Assembly: GCF_011492945.1 (NCBI RefSeq)
Contig: NZ_CP045119.1
Location: 3,348,001-3,412,000, forward strand
DNA from: Rubrobacter tropicus
Lineage (GTDB): Bacteria > Actinomycetota > Rubrobacteria > Rubrobacterales > Rubrobacteraceae
DNA: 64,000 bases
Direction of reading: 5' to 3'
Shown here: positions 24,080 to 32,531 of the stretch, piece by piece
How the letters are laid out: each line of letters starts with the position of its first letter
Numbering within the stretch: the stretch's first letter is position 1
Made by a program: the position numbers and the translations under genes
Notes under the pieces: generated by a model
Database searches by the model: none
The model's input: only the letters and a program-made list of their open reading frames with translations
What the model was told of the DNA's origin: nothing

Positions 24080-25329
24080 TACGCGCCGATGAGTTTGGCG
24101 TACAGGGCCAGGTTGTCGCGGAGCTGGCGCGGCATCAGGAAGTTCTCCCTTACGTGCTCCTTGCCCCGCCGGCCTATGCTGCGGGCGAACTCGTCGTCCT
24201 TGAGGAGCTTGATGCACGCCTCGGCGGCCTCGGGGATGGTGTCGACCAGGATGCCGCCGCCGGCGGCGACCTGCATCGGGATACCGCCGACCCTGCTCGC
24301 CACCATGGGCCTCGCCTTCCAGAGCGCCTCGGCGACCACGAGGCCGAAGCCCTCGCGGATGGACTTCTGGATCACGACGTCCGCTATTGACTGGAAGGCG
24401 TTCACCTCTATCGCGCCGACGTTGGTGAGGTTGGAGAACAGGAAGATGTCCTTGTCACCGTCGGCGTAGTTGACGGTCCTGTTCCAGTAGTCCCATCCCT
24501 CCGGGTCGTCGTGGGCCATCGAGCCTATGAGGACGAGCTGTATCTCGGGCACCTCTTCCTTGACGGCCCTGTAGACGTCTATGACCCCGAGAGGGTCCTT
24601 CCACGGGTCGAACCGGGAGACCTGCGTGAGGAAAGGCCGCTCCGGATCGACCCCGAACTGGCTCACTATGTAGCGGGAGTCGTCGGCCGAGAGGGCCATA
24701 TTCTTGGGGCTGAGCGGGTCGATGGCGGGCGGGATGAGGGTGAGGCCCGGGAGGCTCACGTCGGGCGGGGTGTACTCGGCCATCGTGTAGATCTGGGCGT
24801 CGTAGTCGGTTATGTGCGGCAGCAGGTAGTCGAGGACCTGCCGGTTCGGGGTCGAAGTGTCTATGTGGCAGCGCCAGATCCACTTGGTCTCGGGCGCGTA
24901 GCCGTCGGCGAAGTGCTTGAGCAGGGCCGGCTGCGGGTCGTGGACGAGCACGACGTCCCACTCCTCGCCGCTCTCCACGAGCGCCGCCGCCGACTGGCGG
25001 TTGTACTCCTCGTAGATGGCCTTCCCCTCGACGGTGAAGTCGTAGTCGGCGCCCTGCAGCGCGTTGTGGAAGCCCTTGGTGACGTTGAAGAACGCCTCGG
25101 CCCCGAACATGATGTCCCACTCGGTCTCGATGCCCACGTCGCGCATCAGCGGGACGAGGGTGTACAGGATCTCCGCCACCCCGCCGCCGAAACTCGTGGC
25201 GCTGACGTGCAGCACGCGCGCTCCATCCAGCCGCTTACCGAGCTCCACGACCTCGTCGTAGAGCTCCCTGCGGATGATGCTGCGGTAATCTGCGAGCGAT
25301 TTGTTGCCGGGGTTTACGCGTTGCAGCAC
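24079..25329 (-). CDS. treT: Trehalose glycosyltransferring synthase
   Basis: GT4-family enzyme of 416 residues that joins NDP-glucose and glucose directly to trehalose. The N-terminus is very close to TreT: YDEVVELGKRLDGARVLHVSATSFGGGVAEIL. The donor site is seen in TQVSRFDPWKDPLGVID, and the GT4 E-x7-E element is REGFGLVVAEALWKARPMVAS. ATG start at 25329. Together with otsA/otsB on either side it gives two parallel routes to trehalose. No treZ/treY or treS is in the window. The reaction is reversible in known TreT enzymes, so a catabolic role is also possible. Confidence 0.9.
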   Translation of the reverse strand: MLQRVNPGNKSLADYRSIIRRELYDEVVELGKRLDGARVLHVSATSFGGGVAEILYTLVPLMRDVGIETEWDIMFGAEAFFNVTKGFHNALQGADYDFTVEGKAIYEEYNRQSAAALVESGEEWDVVLVHDPQPALLKHFADGYAPETKWIWRCHIDTSTPNRQVLDYLLPHITDYDAQIYTMAEYTPPDVSLPGLTLIPPAIDPLSPKNMALSADDSRYIVSQFGVDPERPFLTQVSRFDPWKDPLGVIDVYRAVKEEVPEIQLVLIGSMAHDDPEGWDYWNRTVNYADGDKDIFLFSNLTNVGAIEVNAFQSIADVVIQKSIREGFGLVVAEALWKARPMVASRVGGIPMQVAAGGGILVDTIPEAAEACIKLLKDDEFARSIGRRGKEHVRENFLMPRQLRDNLALYAKLIGA

Positions 25330-25470
25330 GGCTAGTCCTCTGTTCCCTGGTAGCGTCTCTGTGTATACGGGTCTTGCAGTCTGGCGGATAACTGTATACG
25401 AAAGAACGCCGAGAATTCAACCGGTCAGGGCCGTGGGACCGGCAAAGGGCTCCCGCGCACCTTTACGGGG

Positions 25471-25911
25471 CTACCGGCTATCGGGCTCGCTGGCGCGGCG
25501 GACCATCCTCATCCTGGTGCCGTCGCCCTTGGAATCGAGGACCAACTCGTCCACGAGGTTGCGGATCACGGTGAGGCCGAATCCGCCCTGGTCGTCCGGT
25601 TCGCCCGTAAGCTCGGCGACGTTGAACCCGCCGCCGGCGTCGGTCACCGTGACCTCCACGGCCCGCGAGAGCACGCGGTACTCCACCTCGTAACTCTCCA
25701 CGGCGGCGTGCCGGATCACGTTCGTCACCGCCTCCGTCACGGCGAGCTTCAGGTCGTAGATATCCTCAGGTTCGAACCCCGCCAGCCTGCCAACCTGCCC
25801 GGCCACGAGCCGGGCGAGCATCACGTACTCCGCGCTGCTCGGCAGCACCAGCGAGACCGGGTCCATACCCCCGAGTTCTTCTTTTCTGGTTTCGGCGATC
25901 TCGCGCTCCAT
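25471..25911 (-). CDS. RsbW-type ATP-binding protein (anti-sigma factor / serine kinase)
   Basis: GHKL-fold protein of 146 residues. The N box is DLKLAVTEAVTNVIRHA, G1 is VTDAGGGFN and G2 is QGGFGLTVIRNLVDEL. This is the layout of stand-alone RsbW/SpoIIAB-like kinases that bind a sigma factor or phosphorylate an anti-anti-sigma protein. No sigma factor or STAS-domain partner lies beside it, so its target is elsewhere. ATG at 25911; 140 nt of gene-free sequence separates it from treT. Confidence 0.85.
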   Translation of the reverse strand: MEREIAETRKEELGGMDPVSLVLPSSAEYVMLARLVAGQVGRLAGFEPEDIYDLKLAVTEAVTNVIRHAAVESYEVEYRVLSRAVEVTVTDAGGGFNVAELTGEPDDQGGFGLTVIRNLVDELVLDSKGDGTRMRMVRRASEPDSR

Positions 25912-26053
25912 CGGACCTCACGGTCTTCCAGACCCCCCGCACACGCGCACGGAACGGTTCGCCGGAAGCGTCTCTCTGCAACTCCGATACGAGTCTTACC
26001 CAGATGTATACGACGCTAACCTGTAACGTACCGGTGGTCCCGTTCCTGGTTCT

Positions 26054-26998
26054 TTAAGGGAGCCGTTCTTCCGGCACGGACTCCCCCGGGCCATCGTCGG
26101 ACGAACCGCCCGGGGCGGCCTCGCCCACGGCCTCCTCGTAGAACCGCTCGGCTTCCCGCTCATCCTCCGCGCGCCTCTTGCGCCGGGCCTGGAGGGCCTC
26201 GTGGTCCTCCGAGCCGTTCGAGGACTGCATGAACGGCCTGATCAGATCGACGGGAACGGGCAGGACGATGGTGGAGTTCTGCTCGCTGGCGATCTCGCCC
26301 ATCGTCTGGAAGAGCCTCAGCTGGAGGGCGGCCGGGGTGTCTAGCCGGTCGGCGGCCTGCGCCAGGCGGGCGGAGGCCTGGTACTCGCCCTCGGCGGCGA
26401 TGATCTTGGCGCGGCGCTCCCGCTCGCTCTCGGCCTGCCTCGCCATCGCCCGCTGCATCTGCTGCGGGATCTCGACGTCCTTGACCTCGACGACGCTGAC
26501 CTTGACGCCCCAGGGGTCCGTCTGCTCGTCGATGATGGTCTGCAACTCGTTGTTTATCTCGTCCCGGTTGGTCAGGAGGTCGTCCAGGTCCTTCTGCCCC
26601 AGCACGCTGCGCAAAGTGGTCTGGCTGATCTGGCTGGTGGCGAGCACGTGGTTCTCGACCTCGACGACGCTCTTGTTGGGGTCGGTCACCCGGAAGTAGA
26701 CGACGGCGTTGACGCGGGCCGGGACGTTATCGCGGGTGATGACGTCCTGGGGCGGCACGTCCATCGTGACGATCCTCAAGTCTATCTTGACCATGTTGTC
26801 TATGAACGGCAGCAAGATAAAGAGCCCCGGCCCCTTCGGCCCGCCCTGCACGCGCCCGAGGCGGAAGATCACGCCCCGCTCGTACTCCTTGACCACCTTG
26901 ATCGCGCTGATAAGCACCGAGGCAACGAAGATGACCACGATGGCCACCGCTATGAACCCGATGCCCACCGGCACAGCCTGCAATAGCGCGAAACCCAT
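26054..26998 (-). CDS. Slipin (stomatin/SPFH-domain) membrane protein
   Basis: Protein of 314 residues: an N-terminal hydrophobic hairpin (about 5-32), then the SPFH domain beginning [17 protein letters not shown] and with [27 protein letters not shown], followed by a coiled coil ([21 protein letters not shown]) and a charged tail. Slipins form membrane-bound oligomers in ordered lipid domains. The ATG at 26998 is preferred because GAGAGGAG sits 9 nt upstream; GTG 27025 is longer by nine residues. No NfeD-type protease partner is adjacent, which is unusual for bacterial slipins. Confidence 0.9.
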   Translation of the reverse strand: MGFALLQAVPVGIGFIAVAIVVIFVASVLISAIKVVKEYERGVIFRLGRVQGGPKGPGLFILLPFIDNMVKIDLRIVTMDVPPQDVITRDNVPARVNAVVYFRVTDPNKSVVEVENHVLATSQISQTTLRSVLGQKDLDDLLTNRDEINNELQTIIDEQTDPWGVKVSVVEVKDVEIPQQMQRAMARQAESERERRAKIIAAEGEYQASARLAQAADRLDTPAALQLRLFQTMGEIASEQNSTIVLPVPVDLIRPFMQSSNGSEDHEALQARRKRRAEDEREAERFYEEAVGEAAPGGSSDDGPGESVPEERLP

Positions 26999-27054
26999 CA
27001 GAAACCGCTCCTCTCCGAAGCCCACGAATCGAGAGTCATGTTACCACCGGAATA

Positions 27055-27210
27055 GCTGTCGGCTGTCAGCATTCAGCTATCAGCCAAGAACCTCCAGGCC
27101 ATCGTCCCCGCGACGCCGCTTCTCCTTCCAGCCGCCCGACCTCCTCGCACACGAAGAGGGGCCCCGGTTTCCCGGGACCCCTCCGCGATGCGAATGTTTT
27201 TAGCTGAAAG
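27055..27210. repeat. Heptad repeats and hairpin between slipin and NlpC genes
   Basis: Left arm at 27056-27084 (GTCGGCTGTCAGCATTCAGC, then TATCAGCC) and a short right arm near 27198-27210 (TAGCTGAAAGCTAC). A GC-rich hairpin lies between (27156-27183, 12-bp stem with one mismatch), probably the terminator of the NlpC gene read on the minus strand. Confidence 0.55.
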
Positions 27211-27215
27211 CTACC

Positions 27216-28958
27216 CTACAGCAGCCTGCGGGCGCCCGCGTAGCCGGGTATGGAGCTTATGGGCGTGCCCTGCGTGACGTTGCCCGTGTAGGTGGAGGCG
27301 TGGATGGCGGTGCCGTCGCCCATCGCGATGCCGACGTGGGTGATGTACCCGCTGCCGTCCTCGCTCCAGAAGAGGAGGTCGCCCGCCATGGGCGCCCCGG
27401 AGACCGGGGTACCGTAGCCCATCTGCCCGCCGGGGGAGTCGGGGAGCGCGATACCGAACGCGCTGTAGACGGTCATCGTGAAGCACGAGCAGTCCATCAT
27501 CTCGTAAGGGACGCAGCTCTCCGTCCCGCCGAGCACGTACGGCGTGCCCAGGTACTGCTGGCCCTCGGCTATAACCGAGGTCCCGGAACCGCTGGCGCCA
27601 CCGCCACCGACGGGCGCCGCGGAAGCGCTCGCGGAAGCGTCCTCCTGCGGGGGCCTGCCACCCGTGGTCTCCTCCTGCGCGGCGGCGCTCGCCGATGCGC
27701 TGGCCTCGGCCTGCTCGGCGGCTTCCTGGGCTGCCTGCTCCTCCTCGGCGGCCGCGGCGGAAGCGGAAGCCTCGGCGGCGGCTTCGGCGGCTGCCTGCCT
27801 CTCCGCCTGGCGTTCCGCACGACGCTGGGCGGCGAGCCTGGCGGCCTCGCGCTCGTCGGCGGCCTGCTGGGCCGCCGCGCGTTCGGCGGCCGCGCGCTGG
27901 GCGGCGAGCTCGGCCTCGCGCTCGGCGGCCTCCCTGGCGGCCTGCCTCTCCGCTGCGCGCTGGGCGGCGAGCTCCGCTTCACGCTCCGCGGCGGCCTTGG
28001 CGTCCTGGCGGGCCTCCCTGGCGGCGGCCTTCTCGGCCGCTGCCTGCTCGGCGGCGGCCTGCTCGGCGGCTTCCTGGGCTGCCTGCCTCTCCGCGGCCCG
28101 CTTCTCGGCGAGGCGCTCGGCGCGCCTGGCGGCGGCCTCGGCTGCGGCTGCCCGGTCGGCGGCGGCCTGTTCGTCCTGAAGGTCCGGCTGCTCTACGGGG
28201 ACCTGCTTGATCTGCGTGACCTGAACCTCGGGGATGGGGGCCGGGGCCGGTTCCGGCTCGTCGGGCTTCGGTGCCGGGGCGGGGGTCTCCTGGGCCTTGA
28301 ACGCCTCGGCGGCCGCGAGCGCGGCCTCGGCCTGACGGTCCTGCTTGTCCTGGATGGCCTCCCGCAGGTCGGCGTTCAGGGAACCGAGGTATTCCTCGGC
28401 CTCCTTCTCCGCCTCTTCGGCCCGCTCTTTCTGGGCGATGGCCTTGTCCACCGCGTCCACCCGCTGCGTGCGCTGCTTTTCGAGGTCGTTCTTGCGCGCG
28501 GCCAACTCGTCCTTGGCCTTCTCGACGGCCTCCACCTTGGCCCGCTCCTCGCCGAGGAGCCTGACCCAGAGATCGAGGCGGGTCGCGAACTCCGAGAAGT
28601 CGTCCACGCCGACGAGTACGTCCATGAACGCCACGTTGCCGCTCTTGTACACCTGCGAGGCGCGCTCCTCGAGCTCGGCCTGGGCCTCGGCGAGCCGCTT
28701 CCTGGCGGCGTCGAGGTCCTCCGTGGCCTGGGCGATCTGGCCGTTGAGCTGGTTCATCTCGTACAGGGCGTTGTTGTAGGCCGCCTGCGCCGCGCTCGTC
28801 TCCATCCGGATGTCCATCAGGCGGTCCTGCGCGGCGGCCACCTCGGCCTCCTTGGCCCTGACGCCGCCCTCCTGCGCCACCCCGGCCGAAATGCCCGTCA
28901 CGAAGACGAGCGCAACGACAAATCCTATAGACATGATCAAGCTCGCCCGTCGCGGCAT
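27216..28958 (-). CDS. Secreted NlpC/P60 peptidoglycan hydrolase with coiled-coil and Ala-rich stalk
   Basis: Protein of 580 residues. A signal peptide (1-28) precedes a long coiled coil (about 33-215, period of Ala/Glu/Lys), a Pro-rich link (PAPAPKPDEPEPAPAPIP), then about 190 residues of Ala/Glu/Arg/Gln (EREAELAAQRAA repeats) and a Ser/Ala stretch. The C-terminal NlpC/P60 domain (about 465-580) has the catalytic Cys in MMDCSCFTMTVYSAF, the His in YITHVGIAMGDG and AIHAS. It cleaves peptide stems between D-Glu and the diamino acid in known members. Domain order matches the actinobacterial RipA-like hydrolases with N-terminal coiled coil. Confidence 0.9.
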   Translation of the reverse strand: MPRRASLIMSIGFVVALVFVTGISAGVAQEGGVRAKEAEVAAAQDRLMDIRMETSAAQAAYNNALYEMNQLNGQIAQATEDLDAARKRLAEAQAELEERASQVYKSGNVAFMDVLVGVDDFSEFATRLDLWVRLLGEERAKVEAVEKAKDELAARKNDLEKQRTQRVDAVDKAIAQKERAEEAEKEAEEYLGSLNADLREAIQDKQDRQAEAALAAAEAFKAQETPAPAPKPDEPEPAPAPIPEVQVTQIKQVPVEQPDLQDEQAAADRAAAAEAAARRAERLAEKRAAERQAAQEAAEQAAAEQAAAEKAAAREARQDAKAAAEREAELAAQRAAERQAAREAAEREAELAAQRAAAERAAAQQAADEREAARLAAQRRAERQAERQAAAEAAAEASASAAAAEEEQAAQEAAEQAEASASASAAAQEETTGGRPPQEDASASASAAPVGGGGASGSGTSVIAEGQQYLGTPYVLGGTESCVPYEMMDCSCFTMTVYSAFGIALPDSPGGQMGYGTPVSGAPMAGDLLFWSEDGSGYITHVGIAMGDGTAIHASTYTGNVTQGTPISSIPGYAGARRLL

Positions 28959-29192
28959 AGGCCCAGGCTCCTTCCAGTAGCTTCTATTCGCACTGCAAGG
29001 GGACCTATTGCGAGGATCCCCCCTCCTAAGCGAGGCACTCTAGGGATGGCCAAACGTCCCCGCAATACGACGGTCGTTACTATCTACCCCGCCCTTTTTC
29101 CGAAAGCGGCTTAAATAAAGGAGAAAGGCTGTTGTGCCCACGCAACCAAATTTTAACGAATCTTAATATTTGTAACGCTGGCGAAAGTTTGG
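28959..29192 (-). other. 234-nt leader region upstream of the NlpC gene
   Basis: Gene-free and AT-rich at its far end (29130-29190). Two pairings cross each other: GGGGAC (28999-29004) with GTCCCC (29056-29061), and ATTGCG (29007-29012) with CGCAAT (29061-29066), an arrangement that would need a pseudoknot. An AACCAAA (29143 on) / TTTGGTT pair (ending near 29196) flanks the AT-rich part. I looked for the c-di-AMP riboswitch consensus, common before such hydrolases, and did not find it. A promoter or leader RNA is likely but not proven. Confidence 0.3.
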
Positions 29193-29702
29193 TTACGGGG
29201 CGAGGCTTTTGAGCGCGAGAAAGCGGCGCCAGAAGCGGCGTTTGCTCTCGTCGTGGTCGAGGGCCGGGGTGAGGGGTGGGAGGAGGAGGCCTGTGGCGCC
29301 CCTCGTCCAGGCGAAGGGGACCCCTTCTTCGGCTTCGGAGAAGGGGTTTCGGGCGAGCGGGTGGTCGGTGTCGTCGATGTCGCGGGCCGCGCCGGGGCCT
29401 ATGGCCGCGAGGAGTTGGGGGTCGGCGGCGAGCAGCTCTTCTTTCAGGAGGCCCGTGGATGCATAAGTGACGTAGGCGTCGGGGAGGCTTACGGCGGTGA
29501 GGCTCGCCGCGAGGGCTTCGAGGACGCGGGGGCCGACCGGCTGTTCCAGGACGAGGACCACGCCGCCCGTGGGGTCGCCGAGGGGGGCCGGGTGACCGGC
29601 CTTCTTCATGCGTTTCGCGAGGGAGGAGATCTCGTACGCCGTCTTGCGCCGATAGTCTTCGGCGGCGCTCTGCCCCGCGGGGGGTTTACCTCCGGGTGGC
29701 AC
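29193..29702 (-). CDS. Conserved-looking cytoplasmic protein of unknown function
   Basis: Protein of 169 residues without signal peptide or membrane segment. It has a basic N-terminal helix (DYRRKTAYEISSLAKRMKKAG), a central region (VVLVLEQPVGPRVLEALAASLTAVSLPDAYVTYAS) that looks like an alpha/beta fold, and a charged end (DHDESKRRFWRRFLALKSL). I do not recognise the family. Start GTG at 29702 overlaps the end of the phosphatidyltransferase gene by 17 nt, so it is co-translated with the lipid gene and may act in the same process. Confidence 0.6.
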   Translation of the reverse strand: MPPGGKPPAGQSAAEDYRRKTAYEISSLAKRMKKAGHPAPLGDPTGGVVLVLEQPVGPRVLEALAASLTAVSLPDAYVTYASTGLLKEELLAADPQLLAAIGPGAARDIDDTDHPLARNPFSEAEEGVPFAWTRGATGLLLPPLTPALDHDESKRRFWRRFLALKSLAP

Positions 29703-30300
29703 GGCGGACGTGGAAGACGCGTTGGGCGGTGGTGATCAGGGCGCCGGCGGCGACGAGTGCTACGCCGGGCGTCAGGAGGCCGAAGATGGAGAAGACAGAG
29801 AGGATCACGACCCTCCCGGCCCGCTCCAGCAGGCCGACCTCGCACGGCACGTTCAGGCCCTCGGCGCGGGCCCTGGCGTAGGAGGTGAGAAGCGAGAAGG
29901 TCATGGCGAGGCCGGCGAGCAGGGCTTCGACCGGTCTTGCGGCGCTGGCGTAGAAGAAGATCACGCCGACGAACACGGCAGATTCGGAGAGCCGGTCGAG
30001 GGTCGAGTCCAGGAAGGCCCCGAAGGAGCTCATCCGGTTAGACTCTCGGGCGACGGCGCCATCGAGGGCGTCGAAGAGCCCGCCCAGAAGCATGACGGCG
30101 CCCGCGACGCGGGTGTGCCCGAGCCCGAAGAGGACGGCCGCGCCCAGCGCGAACGCCCAGCCTATGACGGTAAGCGTGTCCGGCCTCACCCGCATCGTGG
30201 AGAGCAGCCTGACCAGGGGCCCCAGGACGAAGAGCAGGGCGCCTCTAGAGGTTTCCCTGAAGGAGAAGGGTTCGCCGGGTTCGCGGTGCGGGAAAGTCAG
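29686..30300 (-). CDS. CDP-alcohol phosphatidyltransferase (PI-phosphate-synthase-like)
   Basis: Membrane enzyme of 204 residues with about six helices. The CDP-alcohol signature D-x2-D-G-x2-A-R-x8-G-x3-D-x3-D is complete in DALDGAVARESNRMSSFG, then AFLDSTLD. The tail SYARARAEGL followed by LLERAGRVV is close to actinobacterial phosphatidylinositol-phosphate synthase, so an inositol lipid is the best guess. No ATG/GTG/TTG precedes the conserved N-terminus in frame; a CTG at 30298-30300 overlaps the upstream stop as CTGA and follows GAGAGGA, so CTG is the probable start. Confidence 0.82.
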   Translation of the reverse strand: MTFPHREPGEPFSFRETSRGALLFVLGPLVRLLSTMRVRPDTLTVIGWAFALGAAVLFGLGHTRVAGAVMLLGGLFDALDGAVARESNRMSSFGAFLDSTLDRLSESAVFVGVIFFYASAARPVEALLAGLAMTFSLLTSYARARAEGLNVPCEVGLLERAGRVVILSVFSIFGLLTPGVALVAAGALITTAQRVFHVRRATRR

Positions 30301-31475
30301 GTCTGGCCATCCTCTCGTTCCTCTTCCCGGCGGGTGCGGCCGAGGCCCGCGGCTTCGGGGAGCGATTCGGCCTCCGTCCTCGGCGGCTCCTCCGGCTGCA
30401 GCGGCGGCCTCGACCAGCGCTCGAAGGCGAGGGTGTTGCGAAGGTAGCGGATCGTGGCCGCGATAATGGCGACTATGGGTACGGCGAAGATCGCGCCGAT
30501 TATCCCGTAAAGAGCCGTGCCGGCCAGCGTCCCGAACAAGACCCAGAGCGGGTGGACCCCCGTCGAGCCGCCCTGAATCCTCGGAACCAGGATATTTCCC
30601 TCGATCTGCTGGGCCACCAGAAAGAGGCCCGCGACGATCAGCGCGTCGGTAAACCCGCCGAAGAAGAGCGCTATCAGGACCCCCGGAATCGCCCCCAGAA
30701 AGGCGCCGAGGACGGGAATGATCTCCGTGGCCGCCACCCAGGCCCCGACCAGGAGCGCGTACTCGCGGACGGTGAAGAACATGATAGCCCACCCCAGGAC
30801 GCCCATGATGGCGCAGAGAAAGAGTTGTCCCCTGAGGTACTGGATCAGGGTCTTCTCGACGGCGTGGAAGAGTTCGAGGCTCTGGTCGCGTATCGTCCCG
30901 GGTATCGTGCGGAGCAGGGCGCGCGTGATCTTCTCCCGCTCGAGCAGCAGGTAGATGGAAACCAGGACCATCAGCAGCAGGTTGAAGATCGCCCCGAAGA
31001 CCCCGAACACCCCGCCTATAACGCCCGTCGCCACGTTGGCGACCTGGCCCGCGGACGGCGCGTTGCTGCGGAGCAGTTGCAGGATGCGGTCCTGGTCCAG
31101 GTCCGTCACGTACTGGCCCACGAAGGGCAGGTTCTGGGCCTGTTGCGTCAGGGCGTCCGCCTGGCCCGCGATCTGCTGCGGATTGCTCACTATCTCCCGT
31201 ATCTGCCCGACCGCCGGCACGATGATGACGAGCAGCGTCGCGGACACTACGAGGAAGAGGACCAGGAACAACCCGACGACGGCCACGACCCTTGGCACCC
31301 GGCGCCTTTCGAGGAACCGGACTATGGGGTTCAGGGCGTAGGCGAGAACGGCAGCCGCAAGGAAAGTGAGGAGAACGCCGCTGATCTGCTGCACCAGGGA
31401 GAAAAGGAGCAGCACCAGCACCGCGAGCGCGATGTATTGAAGGTACGTCGAGACTACCAGCTTCTTTGCGGGCAC
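30297..31475 (-). CDS. AI-2E family transporter
   Basis: Membrane protein of 392 residues with about eight helices in the PerM/AI-2E pattern: an N-terminal hydrophobic block with LAAAVLAYALNPIVRFLERR, a long periplasmic loop (QADALTQQAQNLPFVG...) and a C-terminal block with FLGAIPGVLIALF, then GNILVPRIQGGSTGVHPLWVL and AVPIVAIIAATI. The polar tail (EEPPRTEAESLPEAAG) is cytoplasmic. Start GTG at 31475. Family members export AI-2 or act as ion antiporters; substrate not deducible. Coupled to the lipid gene through the CTGA overlap. Confidence 0.88.
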   Translation of the reverse strand: MPAKKLVVSTYLQYIALAVLVLLLFSLVQQISGVLLTFLAAAVLAYALNPIVRFLERRRVPRVVAVVGLFLVLFLVVSATLLVIIVPAVGQIREIVSNPQQIAGQADALTQQAQNLPFVGQYVTDLDQDRILQLLRSNAPSAGQVANVATGVIGGVFGVFGAIFNLLLMVLVSIYLLLEREKITRALLRTIPGTIRDQSLELFHAVEKTLIQYLRGQLFLCAIMGVLGWAIMFFTVREYALLVGAWVAATEIIPVLGAFLGAIPGVLIALFFGGFTDALIVAGLFLVAQQIEGNILVPRIQGGSTGVHPLWVLFGTLAGTALYGIIGAIFAVPIVAIIAATIRYLRNTLAFERWSRPPLQPEEPPRTEAESLPEAAGLGRTRREEEREDGQT

Positions 31476-31591
31476 CCCGGCCTCCGTTCGCGTCTAGTGT
31501 TCTCCCCTGGCCGCACCAAATATACCCGACCCGGAACCACATCAACGAGGATAGGGGTTACGACGAAGTTGCAAAAGAGTTACGAAAAGGT

Positions 31592-31620
31592 TTTACAGTT
31601 ACCTGGCTCCTCTGTATAAT
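31592..31620 (+). promoter_or_regulatory. Near-consensus sigma-70 promoter with almost no leader
   Basis: -35 TTTACA (31592-31597), exact 17-nt spacer, -10 TATAAT (31615-31620). Transcription should start near 31627, only about 4 nt before the ATG at 31631, so the mRNA would be practically leaderless. This is the best promoter match I found in the window. Confidence 0.8.
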
Positions 31621-31630
31621 CCCCGCCCAG

Positions 31631-32491
31631 ATGAGAGGGGGACACGCTCAACAGGCCCAACATGTTGGGGAACGGCGCCAGGCCGCGCCGCGCCCCGGAC
31701 GTGTCCGGACACGCCCCGCGCAGAGGCGCCCCGAGCCCGACCGCAACGCCGTCGGGCGGCTCACCGAGTTGCGCGAGTCCAGGAAGGCCGGGCGCGACGC
31801 GGGCGTCTACCGCCGTCGCCGCCTCGCCGCTGTCGCGCTCCTGGTCATCGGCGCCCTGGCGCTGGTCTTCGCCGTCCTGGTTCAGACGCAGGCCTCGGGT
31901 GCCACGGAACGGGTGGTCCCCATAGACCCGAACAACGCAGGCCCCGACACGGTCCTGGCCGAGGTCGCCGGCGTAGGCATCTCGACGCCCGTGCGACCGG
32001 CGAGCCTGACGGGCCTCGGCTACCACCCCGAGGGGGGCAGCCTGGTCGCCCTGGCCCCGCGCGGCGAGAACCTCTCCAGGAACGCCCTGCTCGGCCTCGT
32101 ATCGAGCGGGGAGACGCCAGAGGACATCAACTACAACGTCATGGACGACGCGGGGAGGGAAGGGCCGAGGACCGGCGCCCTCGACGTCGGCGCGGTCGCC
32201 GGTACCACGGCCTACGCCCCGGTGACGGGCTCCGTCACGTCCATCAGGCCCGACCCGACCGTGGAGGGCGCGAACGTCGTCGAGATAAAGCCCGACGCGA
32301 ACCCGGACGTCCGGGTGAACGTCGCCCTCGTGCAGAGCAACGGCGGCGCGGGCGTCAACGACCACGTGGTCGCGGGCATGACCCGCCTCGGCACCGTGGC
32401 CGACTCGGCGAAGGTTCTGGACCCCCAGCTCTCCGCCTACACCACGGACGCGGGCAACCACGTAACCGTCACCGTCTCCAGGGTGGGCTAG
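31631..32491 (+). CDS. Single-span membrane protein with degenerate M23/LytM-like outer domain
   Basis: Protein of 286 residues: a basic N-terminus (about 1-55, rich in Arg and Pro), one helix (about 60-82, LAAVALLVIGALALVFAVLV) and an extracytoplasmic part. The last 90 residues (TAYAPVTGSVTSIRPD, VEIKPDANPDVRVNVALVQ, VVAGMTRLGTVAD) follow the beta pattern of M23 peptidases but lack the HxxxD and HxH zinc residues, so any such domain is inactive. The ATG at 31631 is fixed by the strong promoter just upstream. The family assignment is tentative; the topology is clear. Confidence 0.6.
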   Translation: MRGGHAQQAQHVGERRQAAPRPGRVRTRPAQRRPEPDRNAVGRLTELRESRKAGRDAGVYRRRRLAAVALLVIGALALVFAVLVQTQASGATERVVPIDPNNAGPDTVLAEVAGVGISTPVRPASLTGLGYHPEGGSLVALAPRGENLSRNALLGLVSSGETPEDINYNVMDDAGREGPRTGALDVGAVAGTTAYAPVTGSVTSIRPDPTVEGANVVEIKPDANPDVRVNVALVQSNGGAGVNDHVVAGMTRLGTVADSAKVLDPQLSAYTTDAGNHVTVTVSRVG

Positions 32492-32531
32492 CCGAACTCC
32501 GCACCGCGCCGGGCGTGTATCATAAAAGCCC

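Noticed and set aside
28959-29192. c-di-AMP (ydaO-type) riboswitch before the NlpC gene
   Set aside because: I could not find the conserved GGGGGAAC/CCGAA-type core in the right order; only generic pairings are visible.
29686-31545. Very long minus-strand frame over the AI-2E transporter gene
   Set aside because: Only its last 205 codons encode a recognisable enzyme; the rest is a shadow of the transporter in another frame.
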